Positions 34,174 through 43,039 of a stretch of 64,000 nt of DNA are shown here, piece after piece. The DNA comes from Chitinophagaceae bacterium BSSC1 (GTDB lineage Bacteria; Bacteroidota; Bacteroidia; Chitinophagales; Chitinophagaceae). The notes beneath the pieces were generated by a model. It did no database searches. It was given only the letters and a program-made list of their open reading frames with translations, and was not told the DNA's origin. How positions within the stretch are numbered: the first letter of the stretch is position 1; each line of letters starts with the position of its first letter. The translations under genes were made by a program, and so were the position numbers. Where the stretch lies: assembly GCA_002256435.1 (NCBI GenBank), contig NKJC01000003.1, positions 186,001 through 250,000 on the forward strand, written 5' to 3'.

Positions 34174-35570
34174 AAACTAAGTCCTTGGTGAATGGAATAC
34201 AAACGTAAGTCAATCATATCAGCTGGCAAAGGTTGAGGATTCCAATGATGGTGTAAGGCCATGGCTGCTCCTATAGAAGAAGCTTGTGGAACAGAAGCCG
34301 CATAGACTTCTAAATCAGGATAAGCCCTAGCTAATAAGTACATATAAATGGGGTTTTTACTAAAGCCACCATCCACAAAAATCCTGGTTACTTCAGAACC
34401 CTTTAATACCAGGTTGGTACTAAAAACTTGTTGGGTAATAATGTCTGCAATGAGTTGGTGATAAGCAGCTTCATAGCTTTCAAAACCATTCAAATCACGC
34501 TTGCCAAAAGCAGACTGGTGCAGCATAGCAGAAGAAGCTTCCGCATCAGTAGGTTCTACATAAGCAATTGTTTCTGGCAATAACTTGGGATTACAATAAA
34601 CCGTTTTATAATAATCCAAGTCTGTATTAAAATGAGCGGCTAATTTTTTGATTTGTTGCTCGTGTTCATTCCCTGCAAATAGCCTGGATGCTTTTACGGG
34701 ATTGCCCTGAAAACTCAAATAACAAAGACAATCCTGCTCTAGCTCTGCACTGGTCAAGGGTTGGTTATTAAAGGGATGCAAACTAATACACCAGGTACCA
34801 GTAGAGAGTAATACAAAGGGTTCTGTGAATGCTACTAAGTAAGGAATTAATGCAGCCGAGCTATCGTGCAAACCAATGCCTATGACTGCCCCATCCTTAT
34901 TTGCAGAAATGGTATCATAAGGAGCAATAGGTGCTAATAATCTATCAATCCCTTCTGCTGCAACCCAAGGGTGATAGGCTTTGTGTTCAAAATCCCATAA
35001 CTGGGTATGACAGCCAATACTGGTAATATCTGAGTAGCATCCGCCGCCCAAAATAAAACTCAGGTATTGGGGTAAGTGTAAAGCATGTTCAATGATTGGA
35101 AACAGGGCTTGCTTTTCCCTACTAATCCTATACAATTGCATCCCAGAATTGAGGTTGCCCAAATTTGGAGATGCGGTTTGCAAAGCCAAGGCTGCAGCAC
35201 CACCATATTTTTCCTGAAATCCATTCAACAAATCCTCATTCAATGGTTTGAGGTAATTATACAAAGGCAATACAGGTTGATGGGCTTTGTTTAAATACAC
35301 AAAACTGGCACCATAAGCAGAAAAGTTGACTGCTTGAACATCAAATTGTTTGTCAGATTGTAGTTGGGCAAATCTATTCAATACCCAATCCGTTAAAGCT
35401 TTTAAATCATCACAGGGATATCCGTCTTCATCACTGATTTCAGGAAACTGTGATGACTCTTCCAATACAATTTGGTATTGTCTGTTAAACAACAACAATT
35501 TCTTGTTGGTCTTGCCAATATCAAAAATGGCAATGACCGGTGTAGCTGCTATATTAGAGTCCTGTTGCAA
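34170..35570 (-). CDS. rhaB: Rhamnulokinase (FGGY family)
   Basis: 466 residues of the FGGY carbohydrate kinase family: an N-terminal phosphate-binding FDIGKTNKKLLLF and a C-terminal ATP-binding IFVDGGFSKNPIYMYLLARAY. By context it phosphorylates L-rhamnulose. The start is TTG at 35570, 17 nt inside rhaI; no ATG fits the domain N-terminus and a GAGGAG lies about 8 nt upstream. It overlaps lutA by 4 nt. A related deoxysugar cannot be excluded by sequence alone, but rhaI, rhaM, rhaD and rhaT surround it. Confidence 0.88.
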   Translation of the reverse strand: MQQDSNIAATPVIAIFDIGKTNKKLLLFNRQYQIVLEESSQFPEISDEDGYPCDDLKALTDWVLNRFAQLQSDKQFDVQAVNFSAYGASFVYLNKAHQPVLPLYNYLKPLNEDLLNGFQEKYGGAAALALQTASPNLGNLNSGMQLYRISREKQALFPIIEHALHLPQYLSFILGGGCYSDITSIGCHTQLWDFEHKAYHPWVAAEGIDRLLAPIAPYDTISANKDGAVIGIGLHDSSAALIPYLVAFTEPFVLLSTGTWCISLHPFNNQPLTSAELEQDCLCYLSFQGNPVKASRLFAGNEHEQQIKKLAAHFNTDLDYYKTVYCNPKLLPETIAYVEPTDAEASSAMLHQSAFGKRDLNGFESYEAAYHQLIADIITQQVFSTNLVLKGSEVTRIFVDGGFSKNPIYMYLLARAYPDLEVYAASVPQASSIGAAMALHHHWNPQPLPADMIDLRLYSIHQGLSL

Positions 35571-36828
35571 CGGTTTGAGCTCCTCTTTCTTTGATCAATT
35601 GTTCTCTGACTGCTAAGTTACGATATAGTTCCAATGGTTTTAACGCACCGCCACTTCTAAGCCTTGCTTCAGCAACAATGGCGCGGGTATCGGTACGATA
35701 AGCTTGCTGTAATACTTCCTGTGCTTTTGCCACATCATTGGATTGTTGAGCAGCTACCAAGGCAGCTTTATCAACCAATAAGGCTTGTGCGTAGGCATTC
35801 ATGATGGCTTCCACAGACTGCAACAAATCTTCTAAAGGATCTTTTACATTATGAGAAGCGTCTATCATCCAACCAAGGTCTTTGGCGTGGTTCATGCCGC
35901 GAGCATCCATACCTTCAACTAGTTCATTAAAGATCAAGAACAATTGGTAAGGATTAATGCTACCTACGGTTAAATCATCGTCGCCGTATTTAGAATCATT
36001 AAAATGGAAACCAGCTAGTTTTTCTTCCATCAATAAAAGCGAAACAATCTGCTCAATATTGGCATTGGGTAAGTGGTGACCAAGGTCTACCAAGGTATAA
36101 GCCTGTGGCCCCAGTTTGCTAGCATACAGATAACTCTGACCCCAATCACCCACAGTCATGCTGTAAAAATTGGGTTCAAAAGCCTTGTATTCAATATACA
36201 TTTTCCAGTTAGCTGGTAATGCTGCATAAATCACTTTCAAACTCTCCAAAGTATTTTGAAAAGCTTCTCTAAAATTCAATTGACCAGGAAAGCAAGAACC
36301 ATCACTCAACCAAACGGTTAAAGAATCAGAACCAAGGGCAATCCCTTGTTTGATCACTTCTAGGTTATGGTCAATGGCTTGTTGTCTAACTGCTTTGTTC
36401 ACGTGTTGCAGTGATCCAAATTTATAAGAGTGCTCCTGATTTTTTTGATCCTGAAACGTATTGCTATTCATGGCGTCAAAACGCAAACCCTTTTGAGCAG
36501 CCAATGCTTTAATGGCTTCTGGGTTCTCAGGTATATCCCAAGGAATATGCAATGAGATAGCTCCGCTTGATTGGTTCAATTGGTGCAAGACACCAATGTC
36601 TTCAATTTTTTCTTCTAGGTTACGGGGTTCACCTCCACCGGAAAAACGTCCAAACCTAGTACCACCTGTACCCAAGGCCCAACTGGGAATGGCTACTTGA
36701 AAAGCTACTAGTTTTTCTATAATGCTTTCTATATTGGCATTTTCAGCAGCAATAAAATCAATCTTTCTTTGGTGCGCCGCCTGTTGGGCTTGGTTATGCG
36801 CTTGAATTTGTTCTTGAGCAATTTGCAT
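35554..36828 (-). CDS. rhaI: L-rhamnose isomerase (RhaI type)
   Basis: 424 residues, a TIM-barrel isomerase of the Pseudomonas-type RhaI branch rather than E. coli RhaA. Metal ligands are visible in YIEYKAFEP (Glu), TLVDLGHHLPNANIE (Asp/His) and GFHFNDSKYGDDDL (Asp). It converts L-rhamnose to L-rhamnulose. It follows rhaM by 12 bp and overlaps rhaB. Confidence 0.92.
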   Translation of the reverse strand: MQIAQEQIQAHNQAQQAAHQRKIDFIAAENANIESIIEKLVAFQVAIPSWALGTGGTRFGRFSGGGEPRNLEEKIEDIGVLHQLNQSSGAISLHIPWDIPENPEAIKALAAQKGLRFDAMNSNTFQDQKNQEHSYKFGSLQHVNKAVRQQAIDHNLEVIKQGIALGSDSLTVWLSDGSCFPGQLNFREAFQNTLESLKVIYAALPANWKMYIEYKAFEPNFYSMTVGDWGQSYLYASKLGPQAYTLVDLGHHLPNANIEQIVSLLLMEEKLAGFHFNDSKYGDDDLTVGSINPYQLFLIFNELVEGMDARGMNHAKDLGWMIDASHNVKDPLEDLLQSVEAIMNAYAQALLVDKAALVAAQQSNDVAKAQEVLQQAYRTDTRAIVAEARLRSGGALKPLELYRNLAVREQLIKERGAQTVATGL

Positions 36829-36840
36829 GATGCAATTGGT

Positions 36841-37155
36841 TTATGGCAGATAAAAAACTTCGGTTAAAGGTATGCTTACAGGAGAATTGTCTGGATTTGA
36901 TTCCATGATATCGCCCATATATTTCCACCAGCGTTGCATCACTGGGTCTTTGGGAAGATCATCCAATTTCATAGCCGATGAAATCTTTAGCACCCCAAAC
37001 AGGGAAAGGGTTTCCTTGTCTAAGAAAATGCTGTATTCACTAATACCAGTTTCTTTTAACAGACTTACTAGCTCAGGCCAGATTTCATCATGGCGTTTCA
37101 GGTATTCCTCTTGGAAACCCGGAAACAATTTCATTTTGAATGCTACTCTTTCCAT
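36841..37155 (-). CDS. rhaM: L-rhamnose mutarotase RhaM
   Basis: 104 residues, the exact family size: MERVAFKMKLFPGFQEEYLKRHDEIWPEL, ISEYSIFLD, and the C-terminal DPVMQRWWKYMGDIM. It interconverts rhamnose anomers so that the isomerase gets its preferred form. It lies between the aldolase and isomerase genes with gaps of 2 and 12 bp. Confidence 0.95.
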   Translation of the reverse strand: MERVAFKMKLFPGFQEEYLKRHDEIWPELVSLLKETGISEYSIFLDKETLSLFGVLKISSAMKLDDLPKDPVMQRWWKYMGDIMESNPDNSPVSIPLTEVFYLP

Positions 37156-37157
37156 GG

Positions 37158-39278
37158 TTATCTTAAAAATGCTGCTGCAACTCCACCATCTACGTTAATC
37201 ACATTACCAGTTGACTTATTCAATAGTCCTCCGGTAATAGCAAAACAAGCATTGGCAATATCTTCAGGCAAAATGATTTCATTTAACAAAGTACGTTTGG
37301 CATAGTAAGCAGGCAATTCCGCTACCGTAATACCATAAGCTTTTGCACGGCCTTCTGCCCATGCACCAGCCCAGATTTTACTATCTGAAATGACTGCGTC
37401 TGGATTAACCACGTTTACACGAATATGGTCTTTACCAAGCTCGGCTGCATTTAGTCTATTCAAATGAATTTGTGCTGCTTTAGCAGAACCATAACCCGCG
37501 TTATTGGGACCAGACACCAATGCGTTCTTACTTACAATATTTACAATATCGCCACCCAGCTCTTGTTTGCGCATAATATTTACGGCAGACTGTGTAACAA
37601 AGAACTGACCTTTTACTAGTACATCATATAAGATATCCCAGTCTTTCTCTGTATGTTCTTCAATGGGTTTAGAAATAGACAAACCTGCACAGTTCACTAC
37701 AATATCTACACCGCCAAAAGCCAAAGAACCTGCTTTAAAAGCGTTTTGAATACCTGCCAAATTGGTCACGTCTAATAACACAGCAGAGAATACGTCTTTA
37801 CCATATTGGGCTTTAAATTCTTCGCTGGCATTTTCTAATCTGCTATTATCATTGTCATTGATGATGACGCATGCACCTTCATTGGCAAACTTCTTGGCAA
37901 TAGCTTTACCAATACCACCAGCACTACCAGTAACCAATGCAATCCTACCTGTTAAAGCTTTTGGCTTTGGCATTCTTTGCAATTTGGCTTCTTCCAATAA
38001 CCAGTATTCAATATTAAATGCTTCTTGTCTTGGAAGTGCGGTGTAAGAAGAAATAGCTTCTGCACCACGCATCACATTAATGGCGTTCAAATAGAATTCA
38101 GAAGCAACTCTTGCTGTTTGTTTGTCTTTTGCAAAACTAAACATACCCACTCCCCTATAGAGAATGATCACCGGATTAGCATCGCGCATAGCGGGACTAT
38201 TGGGGTGCTTACAACTATCATAATATTCCGCATACATTTTACGGTATGCTTCAAACTGAGGTGCTAATTTTAATTTAACGGCAGCAACATTTGACAAGTC
38301 TTCGTCAGTTGCAATATCCAACACTAGCGGACTGATCTTAGTACGCAAGAAATGGTCAGGACAACTGGTACCCATTGGGGCCAGTCTATCCAAATCATGG
38401 CTATTGATAAATTCTAATACCCTAGCATCATCTGTAAAATGACCAATCATTTGCACATTGCTAGAACAGAATCCACGCAAAATAGGCGCCAAATCAGCAG
38501 CCCTATCTAAGCGTTGTTCTTGTGGCAATGACTCCATTTTTGCTCCACCAAAATTGGCAGGCAATTTGGCTTGTGCATCTTGTATAAAATCGGCGCAGCG
38601 CTCAATCACTTCCAAGGTATTGATATAACACTCATAAGCCGTATCGCCCCAGGTAAATAAACCGTGAGATCCCAACATGATGCCTCTGATTCCGGGATTT
38701 TCATCCAAGCACTGACGCAATTGCAAACCAAGGTCAAAACCAGGTTTTTGCCATTCTACCCAACCAATGGATCCATTGAACAATTCTTGGGTAATTTTTT
38801 TGCCATCTTTTGCTGCCGCGATGGCAATTGCTGCATCGGGGTGTAAGTGGTCAATATGTTTGAATGGAAGAAAACCATGCAAAGGCGTATCAATAGAAGG
38901 TGCTTTGGAAGCAAGGTCGTAAATGCAATGGTTGAATAGTTCTACCATTTCATCTTCATGGGCCAAACCGCGATACCTTGATTTCAAGGAATTCAAACGG
39001 TCTACATATAATGCAGCCAAACCATTTCTTTTCATGGTTCCCAAATCGCCACCGCTACCTTTCACCCACATTACTTCCGTATCTAATCCTGTTAATGGGT
39101 CTTTTGCCATCAATTTGCAGGAGGTATTACCACCACCATAATTGGTGAGTCTCAAATCGGCTCCTAATAAATTGGAGCGATAAACCAATAGGGCAACTTC
39201 ATCACCGGCCATGCTCTCTGCCTGTGCATCGTCCCATAAATAACTTACTTGCTTAAATTTTGTTGCTAACGCTTGCAT
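37158..39278 (-). CDS. rhaD: Bifunctional rhamnulose-1-phosphate aldolase / L-lactaldehyde dehydrogenase
   Basis: 706 residues. The N-terminal half is a class II aldolase/adducin domain (NLLGADLRLTNYGGGNTSCK, GSGGDLGTMKRNGLAALYVDRL, HGFLPFKHIDHLHPDA with zinc His). The C-terminal half is a short-chain dehydrogenase (ALVTGSAGGIGKAIAKKFANEG, NCAGLS, catalytic YGSAK). This is the RhaEW/YuxG-type fusion that cleaves rhamnulose-1-phosphate to DHAP and L-lactaldehyde and oxidises the latter to L-lactate. It fits the downstream lutABC genes. Confidence 0.93.
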   Translation of the reverse strand: MQALATKFKQVSYLWDDAQAESMAGDEVALLVYRSNLLGADLRLTNYGGGNTSCKLMAKDPLTGLDTEVMWVKGSGGDLGTMKRNGLAALYVDRLNSLKSRYRGLAHEDEMVELFNHCIYDLASKAPSIDTPLHGFLPFKHIDHLHPDAAIAIAAAKDGKKITQELFNGSIGWVEWQKPGFDLGLQLRQCLDENPGIRGIMLGSHGLFTWGDTAYECYINTLEVIERCADFIQDAQAKLPANFGGAKMESLPQEQRLDRAADLAPILRGFCSSNVQMIGHFTDDARVLEFINSHDLDRLAPMGTSCPDHFLRTKISPLVLDIATDEDLSNVAAVKLKLAPQFEAYRKMYAEYYDSCKHPNSPAMRDANPVIILYRGVGMFSFAKDKQTARVASEFYLNAINVMRGAEAISSYTALPRQEAFNIEYWLLEEAKLQRMPKPKALTGRIALVTGSAGGIGKAIAKKFANEGACVIINDNDNSRLENASEEFKAQYGKDVFSAVLLDVTNLAGIQNAFKAGSLAFGGVDIVVNCAGLSISKPIEEHTEKDWDILYDVLVKGQFFVTQSAVNIMRKQELGGDIVNIVSKNALVSGPNNAGYGSAKAAQIHLNRLNAAELGKDHIRVNVVNPDAVISDSKIWAGAWAEGRAKAYGITVAELPAYYAKRTLLNEIILPEDIANACFAITGGLLNKSTGNVINVDGGVAAAFLR

Positions 39279-39299
39279 ATCTAAAACTTTACGATTGAA

Positions 39300-40376
39300 C
39301 TATTTAATACTATTACCATAACCCACAATCAAAACAGAAAGGATAATGGTAGCTATTCCTATTACAATGGTGCGAATGGTTTTTGGTTGAACACCTTTCC
39401 ACTCTTTTAAAACCAGACCCCATAGGTTGGCAATCAAAATAATGAATGACATGTGCAAGATCCAAGAGCTAGCACCATTACCCATTTTGCTTTCTCCCAT
39501 TCCGTAGAAGAAGAACTGTAAGAACCAAGTGGTTCCACCCAAGGCACATAACAAGTAGTTCTTCAACAAGGGTGTTGAAGCATTGCCATAATCGCCAAAG
39601 GATTTGTTTTTAAAATTCAGAATCAAACACCAGATTAAATTGGTGGTTAAGCCTCCCCAAAGAATCACTACAAAAATTACATTATTACGAAACAAGAATT
39701 CTCCCTGATCAGGATTGGCAGCTTTCCAAAGGTCATTGGCCACAGCACCCAAACTGCTACCCGCTTCTATTCCAAAGCTAAAGCAAGCACTTAATACACC
39801 AGATATCACAGAAAGGATTAAACCTTTCACCAAGAGGAATTCACTTCCCGAAGCATCGGTATGGCTCTCGCCAAGATCTTTGTCTTTCATGCCGCCGGCC
39901 TTGCCACTGATGACAATACCCACCACACAAACCAATAAACCTAAGAGTACAAACTGACCCCAAGGCTTGGTTAATAAATCAACAATGGTATCCTTATCCT
40001 TGGTTGGATTAAAATAATAAAATACAGATGGAATCAATGAACCAAAAATGGAGCAAAGACCCAAAATGATAGAACTACCCAAGGAAACACCTAAATAACG
40101 AACACCCAATCCATAGGTTAATCCTCCAATACCCCAAAGTAAACCCATGCCAAAAGTAGTTGCAATCACGGTTCCGGGCGCTTCCGTAATAATTTGCATG
40201 AAATTGGGGATAGTCAAAAAAGCCGCAATGGGGGGCACTATTAACCAAGAGAAGAGTCCTCCTACAATCCAGTAGGATTCCCAAGACCAACCTTTTACTT
40301 TTTTATACGGGAGATAGAAGGATCCTGATGCGAAACCTCCAACAAAATGAAATAGTATACCCAGAATTGCACCCAT
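39300..40376 (-). CDS. rhaT: L-rhamnose/H+ symporter RhaT
   Basis: 358 residues, about ten helices, matching RhaT along its length (GILFHFVGGFASGSFYLPYKKVKGWSWESYW, FGMGLLWGIGGLTYGLGVRYLGVSLG). It imports L-rhamnose across the inner membrane. It is the first gene of the rha-lut operon; its promoter lies in 40377-40531, shared with the divergent GntR gene. Confidence 0.93.
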   Translation of the reverse strand: MGAILGILFHFVGGFASGSFYLPYKKVKGWSWESYWIVGGLFSWLIVPPIAAFLTIPNFMQIITEAPGTVIATTFGMGLLWGIGGLTYGLGVRYLGVSLGSSIILGLCSIFGSLIPSVFYYFNPTKDKDTIVDLLTKPWGQFVLLGLLVCVVGIVISGKAGGMKDKDLGESHTDASGSEFLLVKGLILSVISGVLSACFSFGIEAGSSLGAVANDLWKAANPDQGEFLFRNNVIFVVILWGGLTTNLIWCLILNFKNKSFGDYGNASTPLLKNYLLCALGGTTWFLQFFFYGMGESKMGNGASSWILHMSFIILIANLWGLVLKEWKGVQPKTIRTIVIGIATIILSVLIVGYGNSIK

Positions 40377-40441
40377 GAGCGTTTAGTTTTTCTTTATGGC
40401 AATCAAATAACGTGTGAATTTAGTTTCAAAGCCTATTTATC

Positions 40442-40493
40442 CCATCATGTACCATCATGCTTTACTGCACCTACATTTGCAAAATATATTTTG
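40442..40493. promoter_or_regulatory. Tandem CCATCATG repeats and a palindrome in the rhaT-gntR divergent promoter
   Basis: CCATCATG occurs at 40442-40449 and again at 40452-40459, exactly 10 bp apart. Downstream, CAAAATATATTTTG (40480-40493) is a perfect 14-bp palindrome. Either is a candidate operator for the GntR-type regulator. Confidence 0.5.
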
Positions 40494-40531
40494 TAGGTTT
40501 GGGCCGCAGGTATCAAAAAAGCAGGCCTTCC

Positions 40532-41563
40532 ATGAGAAAAGCAGCCATATTTAAACATCTTTTTATTGATTTTTACTCGGCTACCCCAAAGTACCTGCAA
40601 TTATCCAATTCCATTGTCAAAGCCATCAATGAGGGTAAACTCAGAAAAGACGATATTCTCCCCTCTATTAATGAGCTTAGTTTTGAGTTTGAAATCTCAC
40701 GTGATACAGCTGAAAAGGGCTATAAACACCTCAAAAAAATAGGGGTTTTGGGCTCGGTTCCAGGTAAGGGCTATTTTGTCAAAAACGCAGAGGTAAACCA
40801 GCACCTGAAGATATTCCTCTTATTCAACAAACTCAGTGCACACAAGAAGATCATCTATGATGCATTTGTAAGTGTGTTGGGAGAATTGGCAACCATTGAC
40901 TTTTATATCTACAATAACGATTTCGCATTTTTTAAGAAATTGTTGACCAATGCCAACCAAGACTATACCCATTATGTGATTATCCCCCATTTTATGGAGG
41001 GGGGAGAGAACGCCCATGAAATCATCAATACCATTCCAAAGGAAAAATTAATCCTCATGGACAAATTGGTTCCTGGCGTGGTGGGTGATTATAGAGCAGT
41101 CTATGAAAATTTTGAGGTAGACATTTACCATGCATTGGAACTGGCCAAAGAACGATTGAGTAAGTATCATACCCTGAAAATTATATTTCCAGAGAACACT
41201 TATTTTCCACAGGAAATTTTGAAGGGGTTTAAGCATTTCTGCCATGAATATGCTTTTAACCATCGCGTGGTGCACAATATTGCCAATGAGCCCATTAAAG
41301 ATGGTGAAGTCTATATTAACCTCATGGAAAATGACTTGGTCATATTGATTGAGAAGATTCTTTCTACCAAATTAAAAGTAGGTAAGAATGTGGGACTGAT
41401 TTCCTACAACGAAACCCCACTCAAAAAACTCATCTTAAACGGCATTACCACTATCTCTACCGATTTTCAAATGATGGGGACCACGGCAGCTAATATGGTC
41501 TTGGACGATATTGCCACACAAATGGAAATACCATTCTATTTGACACTTAGAGCTTCATTATAA
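40532..41563 (+). CDS. GntR-family regulator with LacI-type sensor domain (rhamnose/pectin control)
   Basis: About 343 residues from the ATG at 40532: a GntR winged HTH (YLQLSNSIVKAINEGKLRKDDILPSINEL, FEISRDTAEKGYKHLKKIGVL, PGKGYFV) followed by a periplasmic-binding-protein-like domain (from about residue 85, LKIFLLFNKLSAHKKIIYDAF to NGITTISTDFQMMGTTAANMVLDDI). This resembles the AraR arrangement. It is divergent from rhaT and upstream of the pectin genes, so it probably responds to rhamnose or a derivative. Confidence 0.88.
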   Translation: MRKAAIFKHLFIDFYSATPKYLQLSNSIVKAINEGKLRKDDILPSINELSFEFEISRDTAEKGYKHLKKIGVLGSVPGKGYFVKNAEVNQHLKIFLLFNKLSAHKKIIYDAFVSVLGELATIDFYIYNNDFAFFKKLLTNANQDYTHYVIIPHFMEGGENAHEIINTIPKEKLILMDKLVPGVVGDYRAVYENFEVDIYHALELAKERLSKYHTLKIIFPENTYFPQEILKGFKHFCHEYAFNHRVVHNIANEPIKDGEVYINLMENDLVILIEKILSTKLKVGKNVGLISYNETPLKKLILNGITTISTDFQMMGTTAANMVLDDIATQMEIPFYLTLRASL

Positions 41564-41589
41564 ATTATTCCTTTCTTTCTTCAAGATGG

Positions 41590-41625
41590 AACAGGATGGT
41601 TCTAGCCCTGTTTTGTTGTTTTTTT
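41590..41625 (+). terminator. Probable terminator of the gntR gene
   Basis: AACAGG (41590-41595) pairs with CCTGTT (41607-41612), followed by a T-rich run to 41625. The stem is short. It would separate the regulator from the GH105 gene. Confidence 0.55.
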
Positions 41626-41682
41626 AAGGATATGATTGCACCTGCTTGGCTGGTCTATAAAAACTGAATTCAACTGTTTGCT

Positions 41683-43035
41683 ATGATGAAAAAACAATTT
41701 CTCCCAGTATTATTATTTTCAGGGCTATCTCTTGGTGTTGCTGCTCAACAAAAATCAGCTACCAATGATGTAACAACGCCTTTACATTTATTAAAGGCCG
41801 AATATCCTACTCCCTATGGAGCGCCCTCTTCTACTGAAATTAAAACGGTTTTAGACAGGGTATTTCATTTTTTAGATCAGAATACGCCTGCCGCAATAGT
41901 CAATAAAAAAACAGGGGAAATAATTCAAGGCATGCCTTTCCCTGATAGCAATATCATACTCAAGCCCGGACAGTTTAGGTTAACCAGTTATGAGTGGGGT
42001 GTTACTTATGCTGCCATGCTCAATGCAAGTGCCGCCACAGGCGATATTCAATATGCCAACTATACCAAGGATCGATTGCAATTCTTAGCCAAAGTAACAC
42101 CTGGGTTTAGACAAAATCTAGTAGCATTTCCAACAACAGTAAATCCATTAAAACAGGTGTTAACACCCAAAGCATTGGACGATGGTGGCGCTGTTTGTGC
42201 TGCCATGATCAAGGCCCTACCCTTGTGCAAAGAAGCTGACCTAAGACCATTGATAGATCATTATATGGCATTCATCAGCAAAGAAGAATTCAGGTTAAAA
42301 GATGGTACACTTGCTAGAAACAGACCCTTAAAAAATACCCTTTGGTTAGACGATATGTTTATGGGTATTCCGGCACTAGCACAAATGGGCAAACTCACTG
42401 GTAACAAATCATATACAGATGACGCCGTAAAACAGTTTTTACAGTTTTCTAAAAGAATGTTTAATCCTCAGCTAAATATATACATGCATGGTTGGGTAGA
42501 AAGTATGGATACTCATCCTGAATTTCATTGGGCAAGAGCCAATGGTTGGGCCTTATTGGCCACAGAAGAATTGTTAGACGTTCTTCCCATTAACCATCCC
42601 CAAAGGGCACAGATTTTAGACTTACTTAGAAAACATATTAAGGGGCTTGCTAGTTATCAATCAGGCTCAGGATTTTGGCACCAGTTACTAGACCGTAGTG
42701 ATAGTTATCTAGAAACATCGGCCACAGCCATTTATTCTTATGGCATTTCACACGCCATTAATCAGGGATGGATTGACGCCAAAGCCTTTGGACCTGCAGC
42801 CATTTTAGCATGGAATGCGGTTGCCACCAAAGTAAATGCACAAGGTCAAGTAGAGGGCACTTGCGTGGGCACAGGCATGGCTTTTGACCCAGCGTTTTAT
42901 TATCATAGACCCATCAATACTTTTGCTGCACATGGTTATGGCCCAACTATTTTAGCTGGTTCAGAATTGATTCAAATGCTCAAGAAACATGCTTTTGGCA
43001 TTAATGATAGCGCATCGCAATTACTAGAAAAATAA
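41683..43035 (+). CDS. GH105/GH88-type unsaturated rhamnogalacturonyl hydrolase
   Basis: 450 residues: a signal peptide (MMKKQFLPVLLFSGLSLGVAAQ) and an (alpha/alpha)6 barrel with LDDGGAVCAAMIKA, RNRPLKNTLWLDDMFMGIPALAQMGKLTG and HGWVESMDTHPEFHWARANGWALLATEELL, typical of YteR/YesR-like GH105. It removes the 4,5-unsaturated galacturonyl residue left by rhamnogalacturonan lyases, releasing rhamnose-containing products that feed the adjacent rha operon. It is exported, probably periplasmic. The next gene starts 4 bp after its stop. Confidence 0.9.
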   Translation: MMKKQFLPVLLFSGLSLGVAAQQKSATNDVTTPLHLLKAEYPTPYGAPSSTEIKTVLDRVFHFLDQNTPAAIVNKKTGEIIQGMPFPDSNIILKPGQFRLTSYEWGVTYAAMLNASAATGDIQYANYTKDRLQFLAKVTPGFRQNLVAFPTTVNPLKQVLTPKALDDGGAVCAAMIKALPLCKEADLRPLIDHYMAFISKEEFRLKDGTLARNRPLKNTLWLDDMFMGIPALAQMGKLTGNKSYTDDAVKQFLQFSKRMFNPQLNIYMHGWVESMDTHPEFHWARANGWALLATEELLDVLPINHPQRAQILDLLRKHIKGLASYQSGSGFWHQLLDRSDSYLETSATAIYSYGISHAINQGWIDAKAFGPAAILAWNAVATKVNAQGQVEGTCVGTGMAFDPAFYYHRPINTFAAHGYGPTILAGSELIQMLKKHAFGINDSASQLLEK

Positions 43036-43039
43036 TGAC

